From: DTU089 sp002440045
GTDB taxonomy: Bacteria > Bacillota > Clostridia > Oscillospirales > Acutalibacteraceae
Length of the DNA stretch: 64,000 bases
Assembly: GCA_937885695.1 (NCBI GenBank)
Contig: CALABP010000087.1
Location: forward strand, 1-64,000
Direction: 5' to 3'
This document shows, in pieces, positions 32,661-42,340 of this stretch (within the stretch, counting starts at the first letter, position 1; the number at the start of each line of letters is the position of its first letter). Below the pieces are notes generated by a model, which had not been told where the DNA came from, made no database searches, and worked only from the letters and a program-made list of their open reading frames with translations. The position numbers were made by a program, and so were the translations under genes.

Positions 32661-33230
32661 CTATTTTGCTTCGCTCACCGTAAGATTTTCACGCGGGATG
32701 TCGGTGCTTGAAGCGACTATATCCGAAATAATAAGCGCTGTTTCTTCGTTAAGCTTGCCTTTTTCAACAACCACCTGAATTTTATCGTTATTAATAACGA
32801 CAACGCACGACGCGCCGATTTTTGAGCTTATTAAAGCCTCTGTGTCGGCCTCGCATTTTATCGCGGCGCTCAGCTCATCTACCGATTTTGCCACGCTTTC
32901 GGCGGTTTTTGAGTCAACGGGGGCTGAATCGAGCGAGCTTTTAAGGCAATCGAGCGCCTCGTCGTGAGCCTTTGTTCTGTTAAGTTTTATTTCTGCAAAG
33001 CTGTCATCGGCTTTTGTGTCCTGCGCCGCGGTTTCCCCCTGCTCAGAATTTTTGTTTGCATTCACATAGCGCGCTTCGCCGAGGTTTTGGACATAGTTTT
33101 CGCTTTCGCCCTCGCCCGTTTTAACATTGTCCGACGTGCGCGTAAAATACCAATTCACAAACACTGCCGCTCCGAGAGCTATAACAAGCGTCGCCATTAT
33201 AAGCTGACGTCTTTTTAAAAGTACATTCAT
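32661..33230 (-). CDS. spoIIIAH: Stage III sporulation protein AH
   Basis: A 189-aa protein with one N-terminal membrane segment (about residues 10-28) and a C-terminal YscJ/FliF-like ring-building domain. In sporulation it is made in the mother cell and binds forespore SpoIIQ to form the channel that links the two cells. It is the last gene of the spoIIIA operon, with GGAGG eight bases before the ATG. The low-complexity linker (residues 35-80) is normal for this protein. Confidence 0.92.
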   Translation of the reverse strand: MNVLLKRRQLIMATLVIALGAAVFVNWYFTRTSDNVKTGEGESENYVQNLGEARYVNANKNSEQGETAAQDTKADDSFAEIKLNRTKAHDEALDCLKSSLDSAPVDSKTAESVAKSVDELSAAIKCEADTEALISSKIGASCVVVINNDKIQVVVEKGKLNEETALIISDIVASSTDIPRENLTVSEAK

Positions 33231-33260
33231 AGATATTCCTCCGAAAAAATTGTCGTTTGG

Positions 33261-33782
33261 TTATCTGCTTCGTTCGCTCATTTTTTCCACCGAGATTTTT
33301 GCGCTGCTTATTGAAAGAACCGCCGACACCGTTTCGGTGATGGCTATTTTGACAGCGGGGCTGTCGGCGCCTTCCGCCACGACCGCAACGCCTTTTATTG
33401 ACGGCTCATACACCTTGACTATAAGACATTCTTCGTTGTTTGAGCCTTTTTTTACGGTTATGTATTCTTCGTCGGTCTCAACCTCCCGCGACTCGCCCGC
33501 CGCTTTTTCTTTTGTGCTGTAGCCCTTCAAATAAACATTTTCGTAACAGCTGTCTAAAGACACCATAACCTTGACGTTTCCCGCGCCGTCTATTTTTGAA
33601 ATGAGCTTTTCAAGCCTTTCTTCAAGAAGCGACGTATATTTTGCGGCAGACACCGCCGCAACGCCGTCGGTTTTGGTCTCGGTTTTGCTACCGCCGCTTT
33701 CCGCCAACAAAAGCGCCGCAAGAGCAATGCCGAGCAAAACAAGCAAAGCCGCCTTTTTGTTGGCTTTGAGCTTTTCAATCAC
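33261..33782 (-). CDS. spoIIIAG: Stage III sporulation protein AG
   Basis: A 173-aa protein with one membrane segment (residues 9-26) and a ring-building motif domain (GAGNVKVMVSLDS...GVAVVAEGADSPAVK), a component of the large SpoIIIAG ring in the feeding-tube channel. The start is a GTG that overlaps the end of spoIIIAF by 8 nt. It continues directly into spoIIIAH after 30 nt. Confidence 0.93.
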   Translation of the reverse strand: MIEKLKANKKAALLVLLGIALAALLLAESGGSKTETKTDGVAAVSAAKYTSLLEERLEKLISKIDGAGNVKVMVSLDSCYENVYLKGYSTKEKAAGESREVETDEEYITVKKGSNNEECLIVKVYEPSIKGVAVVAEGADSPAVKIAITETVSAVLSISSAKISVEKMSERSR

Positions 33783-34266
33783 TTCTGCCGCTTTCTTCGT
33801 TATTTTTCACCTCCAACGCCAAAGCTTCGCCGTATGTTTCGGAAAGCTTTTGTTTTATACTTTCGGCTTTGTCTTTAAAATCGCTTCCGATTTGCACCGA
33901 CACAAGCGAAAGCGTTACCGTGTTTTCTTCTTCGTTTAAATTTGTGCTTACATATATCTCATATTCATTTATGCCTTCGTTTATGAGCGTTTCCTCCACA
34001 TTTTTATACACCGCTTTTTCAAGCCGCCCCGAAGCCGCGGCAAGACTTTTTTGCGACTCGGAATATTCTTCTTCGGGCGTCAAAAAATCGAAAAAATCAA
34101 TATTTTTTTGCGCGCCTAAAAGCGGCGACACGGTAACAGCCGCTATAACGCAAAAAGACAGCGTTTTAAAAATGCGCTTTTGCTTTTCCTGTATAAGCGT
34201 TTCCAAAAGCGTTGCGAAAAACGCGCACACGCAATAATTAATGAGCACGGTTTTAAGAATACTCAT
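33775..34266 (-). CDS. spoIIIAF: Stage III sporulation protein AF
   Basis: A 163-aa protein with two N-terminal membrane segments (about residues 8-25 and 33-50) and a C-terminal ring-building domain (LNEEENTVTLSLVSVQIGSD). It is part of the membrane complex of the mother cell-forespore channel. The ATG overlaps the spoIIIAE stop by 4 nt. It is somewhat shorter than the Bacillus protein of about 206 aa. Confidence 0.9.
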   Translation of the reverse strand: MSILKTVLINYCVCAFFATLLETLIQEKQKRIFKTLSFCVIAAVTVSPLLGAQKNIDFFDFLTPEEEYSESQKSLAAASGRLEKAVYKNVEETLINEGINEYEIYVSTNLNEEENTVTLSLVSVQIGSDFKDKAESIKQKLSETYGEALALEVKNNEESGRSD

Positions 34267-35381
34267 ACACTGCCGCCCCTTGTCATAAGAAGAAGCGTTC
34301 CCGTGGAAATTATGAATACGGAAGCGACAAACACGACCGTTGCGGTAAGAAGCGACACCGCGTCGCCGAATACAGAAAGTGCGTTTTTCCCCGCGCCCGA
34401 AGAAAACGTTTCAAAGGCAGAGCGCGCCGCCCACAATGCAAAAGACCACGAGAAAAGCGAAAAAAGCGTAGGCAAAACAGTCAGCGCTATTGAAATAATC
34501 CCGAAAACGCCCAACGTGTTTTTTACAAGCGAAAGCCCCGAAAGCACGGTTAAATACGAATCGCTCACAGCGCCGCCGACCACGGGAAGCGATTTTCCGA
34601 TAACGAATTTTATGCTTTTTGAAGCAATTGTGTCGGCGTTTGCCGCAAGAACGTTTTTTAACGACAAAAAGCCAGTAAAAATCATAGCGAAAAAGCCGAG
34701 AAGCGTTATATAAGCCTTTTTGAGCATTTCCGAAAGGCGCGAAGTAAAAGAAAACGAATTGATGCACGAAAAAAACGCCGCGGCGCACATTCCGTTTATA
34801 AGCGGCTTTGAAAACAAAGACGAAGCGTTTAAAACAAGCGAATTGAAAAACAGCATTGCACCCTCGAACGAGACGGCGCTTATACTGCCGCCCGCCGCCG
34901 AAACCGCGGCGCAAAAAACGCCGAGAAAAGCGACGTTTAAGCGGCACAGGCTTTCGTTAAGAGAAAACACGGTACTTATAAGCTCGCCCAAAGGAACAGC
35001 CGCCGTGAGCATTGCAAGGGCATTGCCGACGCCCGAAAGGATTTTGCCGTGCCTTAAAGCGTTTTCGCCGAAGCTTGAAAACGCAAGCGTAACAATACTT
35101 AAAAGGCACACCGAAAACGGCTTTTTCAAAGAGCCTTTAAACATTTGAAAAAGCACGTCGAAAAGCTTTTTAAACGAGACCGAAAACACGCTTTCAAGGC
35201 TTTCGTCTGTTATTCCGAGCGAAGAAAGCGCCTCGCGCGCTTCGGGCGTAAGCTCGTTAAAAATCTTTGAAGCGTCATATTCTTCTTTGTTGTATTCGTC
35301 TATATTCTCGCCGTACACGTTAACAGTGAACACCGAGAAAGCGAAAATCAAAAAAATTAAAACAACCGATATTTTTTTCAT
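34263..35381 (-). CDS. spoIIIAE: Stage III sporulation protein AE
   Basis: A 372-aa polytopic membrane protein with an N-terminal signal-like segment (residues 4-22), a polar extracytoplasmic part (about 25-75) and about seven further membrane segments with the conserved GKSLPVVGGAVSDSYLTVLSG block. It is a core membrane part of the SpoIIIA channel, with weak similarity to export apparatus components. It is separated from spoIIIAD by 39 nt. Confidence 0.94.
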   Translation of the reverse strand: MKKISVVLIFLIFAFSVFTVNVYGENIDEYNKEEYDASKIFNELTPEAREALSSLGITDESLESVFSVSFKKLFDVLFQMFKGSLKKPFSVCLLSIVTLAFSSFGENALRHGKILSGVGNALAMLTAAVPLGELISTVFSLNESLCRLNVAFLGVFCAAVSAAGGSISAVSFEGAMLFFNSLVLNASSLFSKPLINGMCAAAFFSCINSFSFTSRLSEMLKKAYITLLGFFAMIFTGFLSLKNVLAANADTIASKSIKFVIGKSLPVVGGAVSDSYLTVLSGLSLVKNTLGVFGIISIALTVLPTLFSLFSWSFALWAARSAFETFSSGAGKNALSVFGDAVSLLTATVVFVASVFIISTGTLLLMTRGGSV

Positions 35382-35420
35382 ACGTCACCACCGAAAACCA
35401 GCCGCCGATTAATAAATTAG

Positions 35421-35813
35421 TCAGTAATTTTGAAGATATTCGAGCGCAACCTTTATTACCGAAATAAACACGGGCATTGCCGCAATTGCCGCAAGCACTC
35501 TTACAAAAAGGTCGCAGGCGCTGCCGAGTGCGCTTTCGGAATTATCGCGGCAAATATCCGAAACAAGCGCCCCCGCGCTTAAAAGTCCGAATATTTTAAG
35601 CATTATTTTTATGCCGCCTGCGCTTATTTCGGTTTCGCCTAAAATCGCCTCCGCTTCCGAAAATACGTCTTTGAAGTTTTTAAAAACGCAAAACAGGATA
35701 AATAAGACGAGCGCCGCCTCTGCTATGACCGCAATATTCGGCGAATATCTTTTTAAAACCGCAAGAATAAACACACCGAAAAGCGCGGCGGCAAGCACCC
35801 CCGAGGCCGTCAC
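35421..35813 (-). CDS. spoIIIAD: Stage III sporulation protein AD
   Basis: A 130-aa membrane protein with four predicted membrane segments and the family features AEAILGETEISAGGIKIMLKIFG and DICRDNSESALGSACDLFVRV. It forms part of the SpoIIIA membrane complex together with AC and AE. The start overlaps the spoIIIAC stop by 4 nt. Confidence 0.92.
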   Translation of the reverse strand: MTASGVLAAALFGVFILAVLKRYSPNIAVIAEAALVLFILFCVFKNFKDVFSEAEAILGETEISAGGIKIMLKIFGLLSAGALVSDICRDNSESALGSACDLFVRVLAAIAAMPVFISVIKVALEYLQNY

Positions 35814-36004
35814 AGCCCGAAAAGGGACGACAGTTCATCCCCCAGCATCGAAAGCTTAGGCAAAAGCATAAGAAGCGCAAGAATTATGCCGGCTACCGTT
35901 GTAAATGTGGTGTATTCCTCCTTACCCGCTTTTTGCAATATCTGATTTATCACGGCGATTATCATTCCGACTGCCGCTATTTTATAAATAAAAGTGATTT
36001 CCAT
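35810..36004 (-). CDS. spoIIIAC: Stage III sporulation protein AC
   Basis: A 64-aa protein of two membrane hairpin segments (IYKIAAVGMIIAVINQILQKAGKEEY, then a second helix), characteristic of SpoIIIAC. The ATG at 36004 follows AGGTGG by four bases. The longer reading frame to 36064 overlaps the end of spoIIIAB and has no ribosome binding site, so it is rejected. Confidence 0.93.
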   Translation of the reverse strand: MEITFIYKIAAVGMIIAVINQILQKAGKEEYTTFTTVAGIILALLMLLPKLSMLGDELSSLFGL

Positions 36005-36012
36005 AAAGCCAC

Positions 36013-36456
36013 CTAAAGCATCAAAAGAGCGCACAGCGAAATTAGCGCGCTCAACGCGCCGCACACCTTAATCTTTGAGCCGGACTCCTCACATGCGCTG
36101 TCGCGTATTTTTAAAAGTCTTTCGGAATATTCTTCGCACATTTCAAGCTGACCGCAGACGTCGGTTGTTCCTATTTTTGAAATAAAGCCGTAAAACGCCT
36201 CTTTAAGCTCTTTTTCGGCGTGCGAATCAAGATTGAATTTTTCGCCGTCAAAGCTTATATATTTGAAATTTTCGTTTTTCACAATCTCTGCGAGGACGGA
36301 ATACGGCGCGTTTTTAAAACGTATTTCGTTTTTTACAAGGCGCGAAAACATAAGCGCCTCCTCAGCCGCCGCGGCATTTATTCTTATTGCGAATATTTTT
36401 GCAAAGCCTGCCGCCGCAACCGCAACAGCCATGCAGACCGCCGCCGCGCTTTTCAA
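36013..36456 (-). CDS. spoIIIAB: Stage III sporulation protein AB
   Basis: A 147-aa protein with an N-terminal membrane segment (residues 4-24), a helical middle (EEALMFSRLVKNEIRFKNAPYSVL) and a C-terminal membrane segment, the SpoIIIAB plan of a GspF-like assembly factor. The start is a TTG overlapping the spoIIIAA stop (TTTTGA), with GGAGG ten bases upstream. Confidence 0.9.
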   Translation of the reverse strand: MKSAAAVCMAVAVAAAGFAKIFAIRINAAAAEEALMFSRLVKNEIRFKNAPYSVLAEIVKNENFKYISFDGEKFNLDSHAEKELKEAFYGFISKIGTTDVCGQLEMCEEYSERLLKIRDSACEESGSKIKVCGALSALISLCALLML

Positions 36457-37370
36457 AACGAAACCGCCTCCTTTACGGTGCAGGGGCTTTCCTTTCCGTT
36501 TAAAATAACCATTTTTTTAAATACGCCCGCCTTTACAAGGCGCTTAATATTCGGCCGCCTTATAACCTCGTCATAGCTTCCGCCGTGCGCCGTCGCGATA
36601 ACGCCCACGCCGCAGTTCATACTTGAAAGAAGCACCTCTGTCTCGTCGTTTGCGCCTATCTCGTCAAGCATAATTATGTCGGGCGAAAGCGTTCTTAAAG
36701 CTATATCGGCACCGACCGCCTTCGGATAAAGCGACAGAACGTCTGTCTGAAGCCCTATATCGGCGGCGCCGCCGAAAGCGAGCGAAGCAATTTCGTCACG
36801 TTCGTCAATCACGGCAACTTTTTTCGGCGAAAATGCGTTTTTACCCGAATAATATCGGCACAAATCCCTTAAAACGGTTGTTTTGCCAGAAAGGGGCTTT
36901 CCGACGATAAGGTAAGACGTGCAGTCTTTAACGGCGTTTATTACATCGCCTGAAGAGCCGTAATACTCGCGCGAGACGCGTATATTCACGCTGTTAAAAG
37001 ACGACACCGAATACACCTCGCCGTTTCTTAACACCGCGCACCCGACAACGCCCGCCTTACAGCCGCCGCGAAGCGGAATAAACCCCTTTGCTATCATATC
37101 CTGATAAGTATGTATCGAGCGCCTTGAAAGTGAGAATACTATCTCCTGAAGCTGTCTGTCGCTGCACGTCAAAACGTCGGTTTCTTCTTTTAACGTGAGC
37201 CTGCCGCTTTTAGTTACAAAAAACGCTTCGGTTCTTGAATTGAGCCGCACGGGCATATTGCTTCTGAAGCGCACTTCGTTGATATTTGAAGCGTCACCGT
37301 CACAAATAAGCGAGAGCGGCTTTTTGAAATCGTCGGGCAAAAGGGAAATTGCGTTTAAAAAAGCTTTCAT
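36453..37370 (-). CDS. spoIIIAA: Stage III sporulation protein AA (ATPase)
   Basis: A 305-aa secretion-type ATPase that energises the SpoIIIA channel. The Walker A motif VGKPLSGKTTVLRDL lies at about residues 156-170, Walker B in DIIMLDEIGANDE, and the N-terminal domain carries RSIHTYQDMIAKGFIPLRGGCKAGVVG. It is the first of eight spoIIIA genes running to 32661 in the order AA-AB-AC-AD-AE-AF-AG-AH. AAGGATGG precedes the ATG. A SigmaE promoter is expected upstream, but I could not assign one with confidence. Confidence 0.96.
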   Translation of the reverse strand: MKAFLNAISLLPDDFKKPLSLICDGDASNINEVRFRSNMPVRLNSRTEAFFVTKSGRLTLKEETDVLTCSDRQLQEIVFSLSRRSIHTYQDMIAKGFIPLRGGCKAGVVGCAVLRNGEVYSVSSFNSVNIRVSREYYGSSGDVINAVKDCTSYLIVGKPLSGKTTVLRDLCRYYSGKNAFSPKKVAVIDERDEIASLAFGGAADIGLQTDVLSLYPKAVGADIALRTLSPDIIMLDEIGANDETEVLLSSMNCGVGVIATAHGGSYDEVIRRPNIKRLVKAGVFKKMVILNGKESPCTVKEAVSF

Positions 37371-37471
37371 TTTAATCCATCCTTTATGTTCTCCTGTGAA
37401 AATACTATTTACACTTGTCCGAATTTAGAACTTGTTTACATATATTTAAAAAAACGCGGCAACAAAAAAGA

Positions 37472-37500
37472 TTGAAACCGCGTCGAATATATGGTAATAT
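37472..37500 (+). promoter_or_regulatory. Promoter of the YfhO-like gene
   Basis: TTGAAA (37472-37477), a 17-bp spacer ending in TATGG, and TAATAT (37495-37500), 44 nt before the ATG. It fires away from spoIIIAA. Confidence 0.65.
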
Positions 37501-37544
37501 TTACATATTACGAATGTCATTAATTTTATCGGGAGAAGAAATAT

Positions 37545-40454
37545 ATGAAGCTGAAAGAAAAAGTCAAAAACAGCAAATTTTCAAAAACAAAGCTTTTTAA
37601 ATCGCTTTTGAACAACAAATACTGTCTGCTTGCGGCGGGGTGCACATTTCTTTTGATTTTGGCGGTTTACTGCGCCTATGAGCTTATTCCGCTCGGCAAC
37701 AAAACCGTTTTAAGAATGGACCTTTATCATCAATACGGGCCGCTTTTTACAGAGCTTTATGAAAGAGTCAAAAACTCCGACAGCCTGCTTTATTCGTGGA
37801 CTTCGGGCGGCGGCGGTGCTTTTCTCGGCAACTTTTTCAATTATCTTTCTTCGCCGTTCGGCATAATTATGTTTATTTTCGGGCACAAAAATATGCCCGA
37901 AGCCATAGCGACGATGATTCTTTTAAAAGCCTGCACGGCTTCGTTCACTTTTTCGTATTTCCTTTCAAAAAAATCCGAAAAGGTTTCTGCGGTTACCTCC
38001 GCTTTCGGCGTTCTTTATGCTTGCAGCGGCTATTTTATAGCATATTATTGGAACATTATGTGGCTCGACGCGTTCTATCTTTTCCCGCTTGTAATGCTCG
38101 GGCTTGAAAAGCTTATTTCTCAAAGAAAAATGAAGCTTTACATTGTTTCGCTTGCGCTTACGTTTGTAACAAACTACTATATGGCGTATATGGTATGCAT
38201 ATTCTCCGCTCTTTATTTCATCTATTATTATTTTTCGGTATTCGCAATAAGCGAAACGTATCTCGGAAAATTAAAAAAGCCCGAAAAAGGGATTTTTGCA
38301 AGGCTTTCGTATGTTTATGACTGCGGCAGAAACTCAAAGTTTATCGACAGCGGCGTAAGATTTGCGCTTTCTTCGGTTGCGGCGGCGGCTCTTGCGGCGT
38401 TCGCTTTAATACCCGTATATTTTGTTCTTAAAAACTGCTCGGCAACCTCGGGAACGTTCCCCAAGGATTTTAAAACATATTTTTCAATATTCGATTTTCT
38501 TGCAAACCACCTTGCCTATCTTAACCCGACGATAAGAAGCAGCGGCACCGACGTTTTGCCGAACGTTTATTGCGGCATTCTCACGGTTATGCTCGTTCCG
38601 CTTTTCATATTCTCAGACAAAATAAAGCTTCAGGGAAAGATATTCAGCATCGGCATTCTCGGCGTTATGTTTGCAAGCTGTTACACAAACTGGCTAAACT
38701 ACATCTGGCACGGCTTTCACTTCCCGAATGATTTGCCCTACAGATTTTCGTATATGTATTCGTTCCTTTTGCTTATATTTGCCTATAAAGCAATCGGTTT
38801 AATCAAAGAATATTCCAAAAAGCAGATAATAGGCGTCGGCACGGCAACCGTATTTTTTGTTATTATCGTTCAGGAAATAGGCTCCAAAAACTTTACGGAA
38901 ACAGGCGTGTGGATTTCGATTGCGTTTATCGGCATTTATTGCCTTGCTTTAGGCATTTTAAAGAACGACCGCTATCCGAAGGCTGCCGCCGCGGTTCTTA
39001 TTCTTTGCTCGTGCTGTGCAGAATACCTTGTTGCAAACACCAACAACTACAGCATGGACCAGCTCAAAACGAATTTTGTCGGCGACTATGACGATTTTGT
39101 AAAAGTCAAGTCGGACATAGACGAAAACGAAAAAGACGGCGTTTACAGAATGGAGCTGACCTCTTTAAGGGCGCGAATGGACCCGTGCTGGTATTACTAT
39201 AACGGCATATCAACGTTCTCTTCGATGGCGTATGAAAAAGTCTCGAATATGCAATATCATCTCGGAATGTTCGGCAACTATATAAACAGCTATACCTACA
39301 ACCGCCAGACAGCCGTTTACAACGCGTTTTTTGCGCTTGATTATATAGTTGACAACTCCCAAAAGAACACAACTCAGTTAAACCCGAAATATTACACCGA
39401 GCTTTCGTCAAGCGGCGTGTTCACGGCATATAAAAACGAATATTCGCTTCCGATTGCATTCAGAGCGAACAGCGATATTGAATACTGGTCGCACGACGGG
39501 ACAAATCCTTTTACCGTTCAAAGCAATCTGTTCCAGTCCGCAACAGGGCTTTCGGACGTGTTTAAAGACATTAAAGTTGAGCGCGTTACAACAAACAACG
39601 TAACAAGCTCTAACGAGGATTTCGGCGACAGCGGCTGCTATCCGTTTGAGGTCACAGGCTCTCTTTCGGACGCTTCGCTCACATATACTCTCACAGTGGA
39701 AAAGAGCGGCAACGCCTATCTTTATTACAAAACCGGCGCGTCAAACGTCGATAACATCACGGTGACTTTGCCCGGTGAAGTCGCAATTTCGCAATCTATA
39801 GACTCAAAGCCGTTTATACTTGACCTCGGCTATCTTAACGAGGGCGACGAAATAAGCGTTTATGCCCCCATTAAAGAAGGCAACGTCGGCTACACCTATA
39901 TATACGCAGTAACCCTTGACGACGACGTATTCAAAGAGGGCTACAACAAGCTTAAAGCTAATTCTTTAAGCACCGAAGTGTTTGACGAAACGCACATAAA
40001 AGGCACAATTAACGCCGACAGCGACGGCATAATATTTACTTCGATAAACTATGACAACGGCTGGAGCGTTTATCTTGACGGCGAAAAGGTTTCAAAAGAC
40101 GATATTGTAAAAATCGGCGACGCGCTTCTCGGAATAAGAGTAACAGCGGGCGCGCACACCTTAGAGCTTAAATTTATGCCAGAGGGACTTATTGCAGGCA
40201 CGGTAATTTCTCTTGTAACGCTCGTTATTCTTTTAATTGTTATGCTTCTTATAAAAAAGAACGCATTTTCGTTTGACCCCGAGCTTTATGTTGAAGAAGA
40301 AGCTAAAGAAGATGAAGCCCCTGCATCAAGCAACACGCTTAAAGAAGAACCGGACAAAGAAATAGGCTCTTTTTCTTCGGGACTTAAATTAGACTCTTCG
40401 TCAATAAGCGAGCTTTGCTCGGGGGTACTTGAGGACACAGAGACAGAAAACTGA
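37545..40454 (+). CDS. YfhO family membrane protein
   Basis: A 969-aa protein with about a dozen membrane segments in its first two thirds (from residue 27 to about 470), a large extracytoplasmic beta-rich domain (about 500-880) and a final membrane helix (about 885-910) with an acidic cytoplasmic tail. RMDLYHQYGPLFTELYERVK and YNIMWLDAFYLFPLVMLGLE are typical of YfhO, a GT-C-like fold involved in glycosylating lipoteichoic acid in Bacillus/Listeria relatives. The donor and acceptor here are unknown. GGGAGAAG precedes the ATG. Confidence 0.9.
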   Translation: MKLKEKVKNSKFSKTKLFKSLLNNKYCLLAAGCTFLLILAVYCAYELIPLGNKTVLRMDLYHQYGPLFTELYERVKNSDSLLYSWTSGGGGAFLGNFFNYLSSPFGIIMFIFGHKNMPEAIATMILLKACTASFTFSYFLSKKSEKVSAVTSAFGVLYACSGYFIAYYWNIMWLDAFYLFPLVMLGLEKLISQRKMKLYIVSLALTFVTNYYMAYMVCIFSALYFIYYYFSVFAISETYLGKLKKPEKGIFARLSYVYDCGRNSKFIDSGVRFALSSVAAAALAAFALIPVYFVLKNCSATSGTFPKDFKTYFSIFDFLANHLAYLNPTIRSSGTDVLPNVYCGILTVMLVPLFIFSDKIKLQGKIFSIGILGVMFASCYTNWLNYIWHGFHFPNDLPYRFSYMYSFLLLIFAYKAIGLIKEYSKKQIIGVGTATVFFVIIVQEIGSKNFTETGVWISIAFIGIYCLALGILKNDRYPKAAAAVLILCSCCAEYLVANTNNYSMDQLKTNFVGDYDDFVKVKSDIDENEKDGVYRMELTSLRARMDPCWYYYNGISTFSSMAYEKVSNMQYHLGMFGNYINSYTYNRQTAVYNAFFALDYIVDNSQKNTTQLNPKYYTELSSSGVFTAYKNEYSLPIAFRANSDIEYWSHDGTNPFTVQSNLFQSATGLSDVFKDIKVERVTTNNVTSSNEDFGDSGCYPFEVTGSLSDASLTYTLTVEKSGNAYLYYKTGASNVDNITVTLPGEVAISQSIDSKPFILDLGYLNEGDEISVYAPIKEGNVGYTYIYAVTLDDDVFKEGYNKLKANSLSTEVFDETHIKGTINADSDGIIFTSINYDNGWSVYLDGEKVSKDDIVKIGDALLGIRVTAGAHTLELKFMPEGLIAGTVISLVTLVILLIVMLLIKKNAFSFDPELYVEEEAKEDEAPASSNTLKEEPDKEIGSFSSGLKLDSSSISELCSGVLEDTETEN

Positions 40455-40475
40455 TAAAAAGGCGGAAAATGAATT

Positions 40476-42011
40476 ATGTTTACCATAATTAACAGCATAG
40501 GGCTTTTGGGCTTTGACTCGTTTAAAGTAGAGGTCGAGTTGAATTATGCCCCGTCGCAAAAATTTATTGTCAATATAGTCGGGCTTCCGGACGCGGCTGT
40601 CAAAGAAGCGAAAGAGCGCATAATTTCCGCTTTGAGAAACTCCGATTTTGACTTTAAAACAAACGGCACATACACCTTTAACCTTGCCCCTGCCGACACT
40701 AAAAAAGAAGGCTCGCTTTATGACCTGCCCATGGCTGTCAGCCTGCTTTCTGCGACAAGGCAAATTCGCGGCGACTATAAAAACGCCGCATTTATAGGCG
40801 AGCTTTCGCTTTCGGGCGCAATAAAGGGCGTTAAAGGCGTTTTGCCGATGGTAATCGGCGCAAGAGAGCACGGCATACGCGAAATTTATGTTCCGCACGA
40901 AAACTGCGAAGAGGCGGCAATAATCGACGGCATAACGGTTTACGGCGTTTCGAGCCTTAAAGAGCTTTCGGAGCATATAAACGACGTTAAAAAAATTCCG
41001 CCAGTCGAGTTCAAGCCGTTCAAACATTTTGAAATACCCGACACACTGCCCGATTTTAAAGACGTCAAAGGGCAGCTTGAAGTCAAGCGTGCGCTTGAGG
41101 TTGCGGCGGCAGGCGGTCACAATGTTATGATGATAGGCCCGCCCGGCTCCGGCAAAAGTATGCTTGCAAAAAGAATACCGACAATTCTTCCCGATATGAC
41201 GCCCGACGAAGCGCTTGAAACGACAAAAATATACTCCCTTTCGGGAAAGCTCACGAAAGAGCAGCCCGTAATAAACTACAGGCCGTTTCGCTCGCCGCAC
41301 CACTCCATCTCCCCTGCGGGAATGTCGGGAGGCGGAACAATTCCGAAGCCGGGAGAACTTTCGCTTGCAAACAACGGCGTTTTGTTTCTTGATGAATTAC
41401 CCGAATTTCCGCGCAACACCATGGAGATTTTGCGCCAACCGCTTGAAAACGGCACAATAACAATTTCGCGCGCGGCGTGCTCGCTTACATATCCGTGCTC
41501 CGTTATGCTTATAACCGCCATGAACCCCTGCCCCTGCGGTTATTTCGGGCACCCCACAAGAAAATGCACATGCCCCAAAGGCGCGCCCGCAAGATACCTT
41601 TCAAAGGTATCGGGTCCGCTTCTTGACAGGCTTGACATTCACATTGAAGTTCCGCCGGTTGATTTTGCACAGCTTTCGTCAAACGAATCGGGTGAAACGT
41701 CAGCCGAGATAAGAAAGCGCGTAAACGCCGCAAGGGCAATACAAAACGAGCGCTTTAAGGGCACAGGCGTTACCTGCAACGCAAAAATGACGCCCGCCCT
41801 TACGAGAAAATACTGCATTATGACCGACGAAGCGGCGCGGCTTCTTGAAATATCGTTTGAAAGGCTCGGGCTTTCGGCAAGAGCGTACGACAAAATACTG
41901 AGGGTTGCAAGAACGGTTGCCGACCTTGACAACAGCGAGCTTATAGAAAAGCCGCATATTTTAGAAGCGATTCAATACAGAAGTCTGGACCGAAAATTCT
42001 GGAAAGAATAA
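40476..42011 (+). CDS. YifB/ComM-like Mg chelatase family AAA+ ATPase
   Basis: A 511-aa protein with an N-terminal Lon-like/ChlI fold (residues 1-170), an AAA+ Mg-chelatase core with Walker A GPPGSGKSML (221-230), Walker B GVLFLDELPEF, a zinc-like NPCPCGYFGHPTRKCTC cluster, and a C-terminal helical ChlI domain. ComM acts as a hexameric branch-migration helicase in natural transformation in Gram-negative bacteria; the role in Clostridia is less clear. AAGGCGG lies about eleven bases before the ATG, and the gene follows the YfhO gene after 21 nt. Confidence 0.93.
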   Translation: MFTIINSIGLLGFDSFKVEVELNYAPSQKFIVNIVGLPDAAVKEAKERIISALRNSDFDFKTNGTYTFNLAPADTKKEGSLYDLPMAVSLLSATRQIRGDYKNAAFIGELSLSGAIKGVKGVLPMVIGAREHGIREIYVPHENCEEAAIIDGITVYGVSSLKELSEHINDVKKIPPVEFKPFKHFEIPDTLPDFKDVKGQLEVKRALEVAAAGGHNVMMIGPPGSGKSMLAKRIPTILPDMTPDEALETTKIYSLSGKLTKEQPVINYRPFRSPHHSISPAGMSGGGTIPKPGELSLANNGVLFLDELPEFPRNTMEILRQPLENGTITISRAACSLTYPCSVMLITAMNPCPCGYFGHPTRKCTCPKGAPARYLSKVSGPLLDRLDIHIEVPPVDFAQLSSNESGETSAEIRKRVNAARAIQNERFKGTGVTCNAKMTPALTRKYCIMTDEAARLLEISFERLGLSARAYDKILRVARTVADLDNSELIEKPHILEAIQYRSLDRKFWKE

Positions 42012-42340
42012 AAAAATCGGATGGAAAAAAAGTCCGGAACGAAAAAAGCAAAAGACTGAATAACAACTTGTATATAAAAGAAATATTGCTTCCAAAAACA
42101 AAGGTTTGCGGTGTAAACTGTCGATTTTTTCAAATAATTGCTTTTTGCTATAAATTAACCTCACCCTCGGCGTACCTTTGTACGCGGTCGGGCAGGTGTT
42201 AAACGCCGCTTTGCGGCATTTAACATTCGGTTAATTCATTCCGAACATTTTTTCCTATCCGATTTCCGATTATAAAAATGCCCGGAGCGCAAAAAGCTAA
42301 AAGAAACAAACAACATTGATAAAAAGCAAATAACAAAAAG
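42012..42340. other. Gene-free stretch with a structured element at 42153-42236
   Basis: No credible gene is present. The sequence 42153-42236 folds with an outer 8-bp stem AATTAACC (42153-42160)/GGTTAATT (42229-42236), enclosing a hairpin GCGTAC/GTACGC (42170-42175, 42180-42185) and an 11-bp hairpin (42198-42209 with 42213-42224, loop TTT). Read on either strand this is a three-way junction. It may be a small RNA, a riboregulator remnant or a repeat element. The flanks are A/T-rich with no other feature that I can support. Confidence 0.4.

Noticed and set aside
37371..37440. SigmaE promoter before spoIIIAA
   Set aside because: A/T-rich stretches are present, but I could not find a convincing -35/-10 pair, so I did not list it.
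40401..41303. A 300-aa open frame antisense to the start of yifB
   Set aside because: The composition is Arg/Cys/Tyr-rich nonsense; the plus strand has intact YifB with all motifs.
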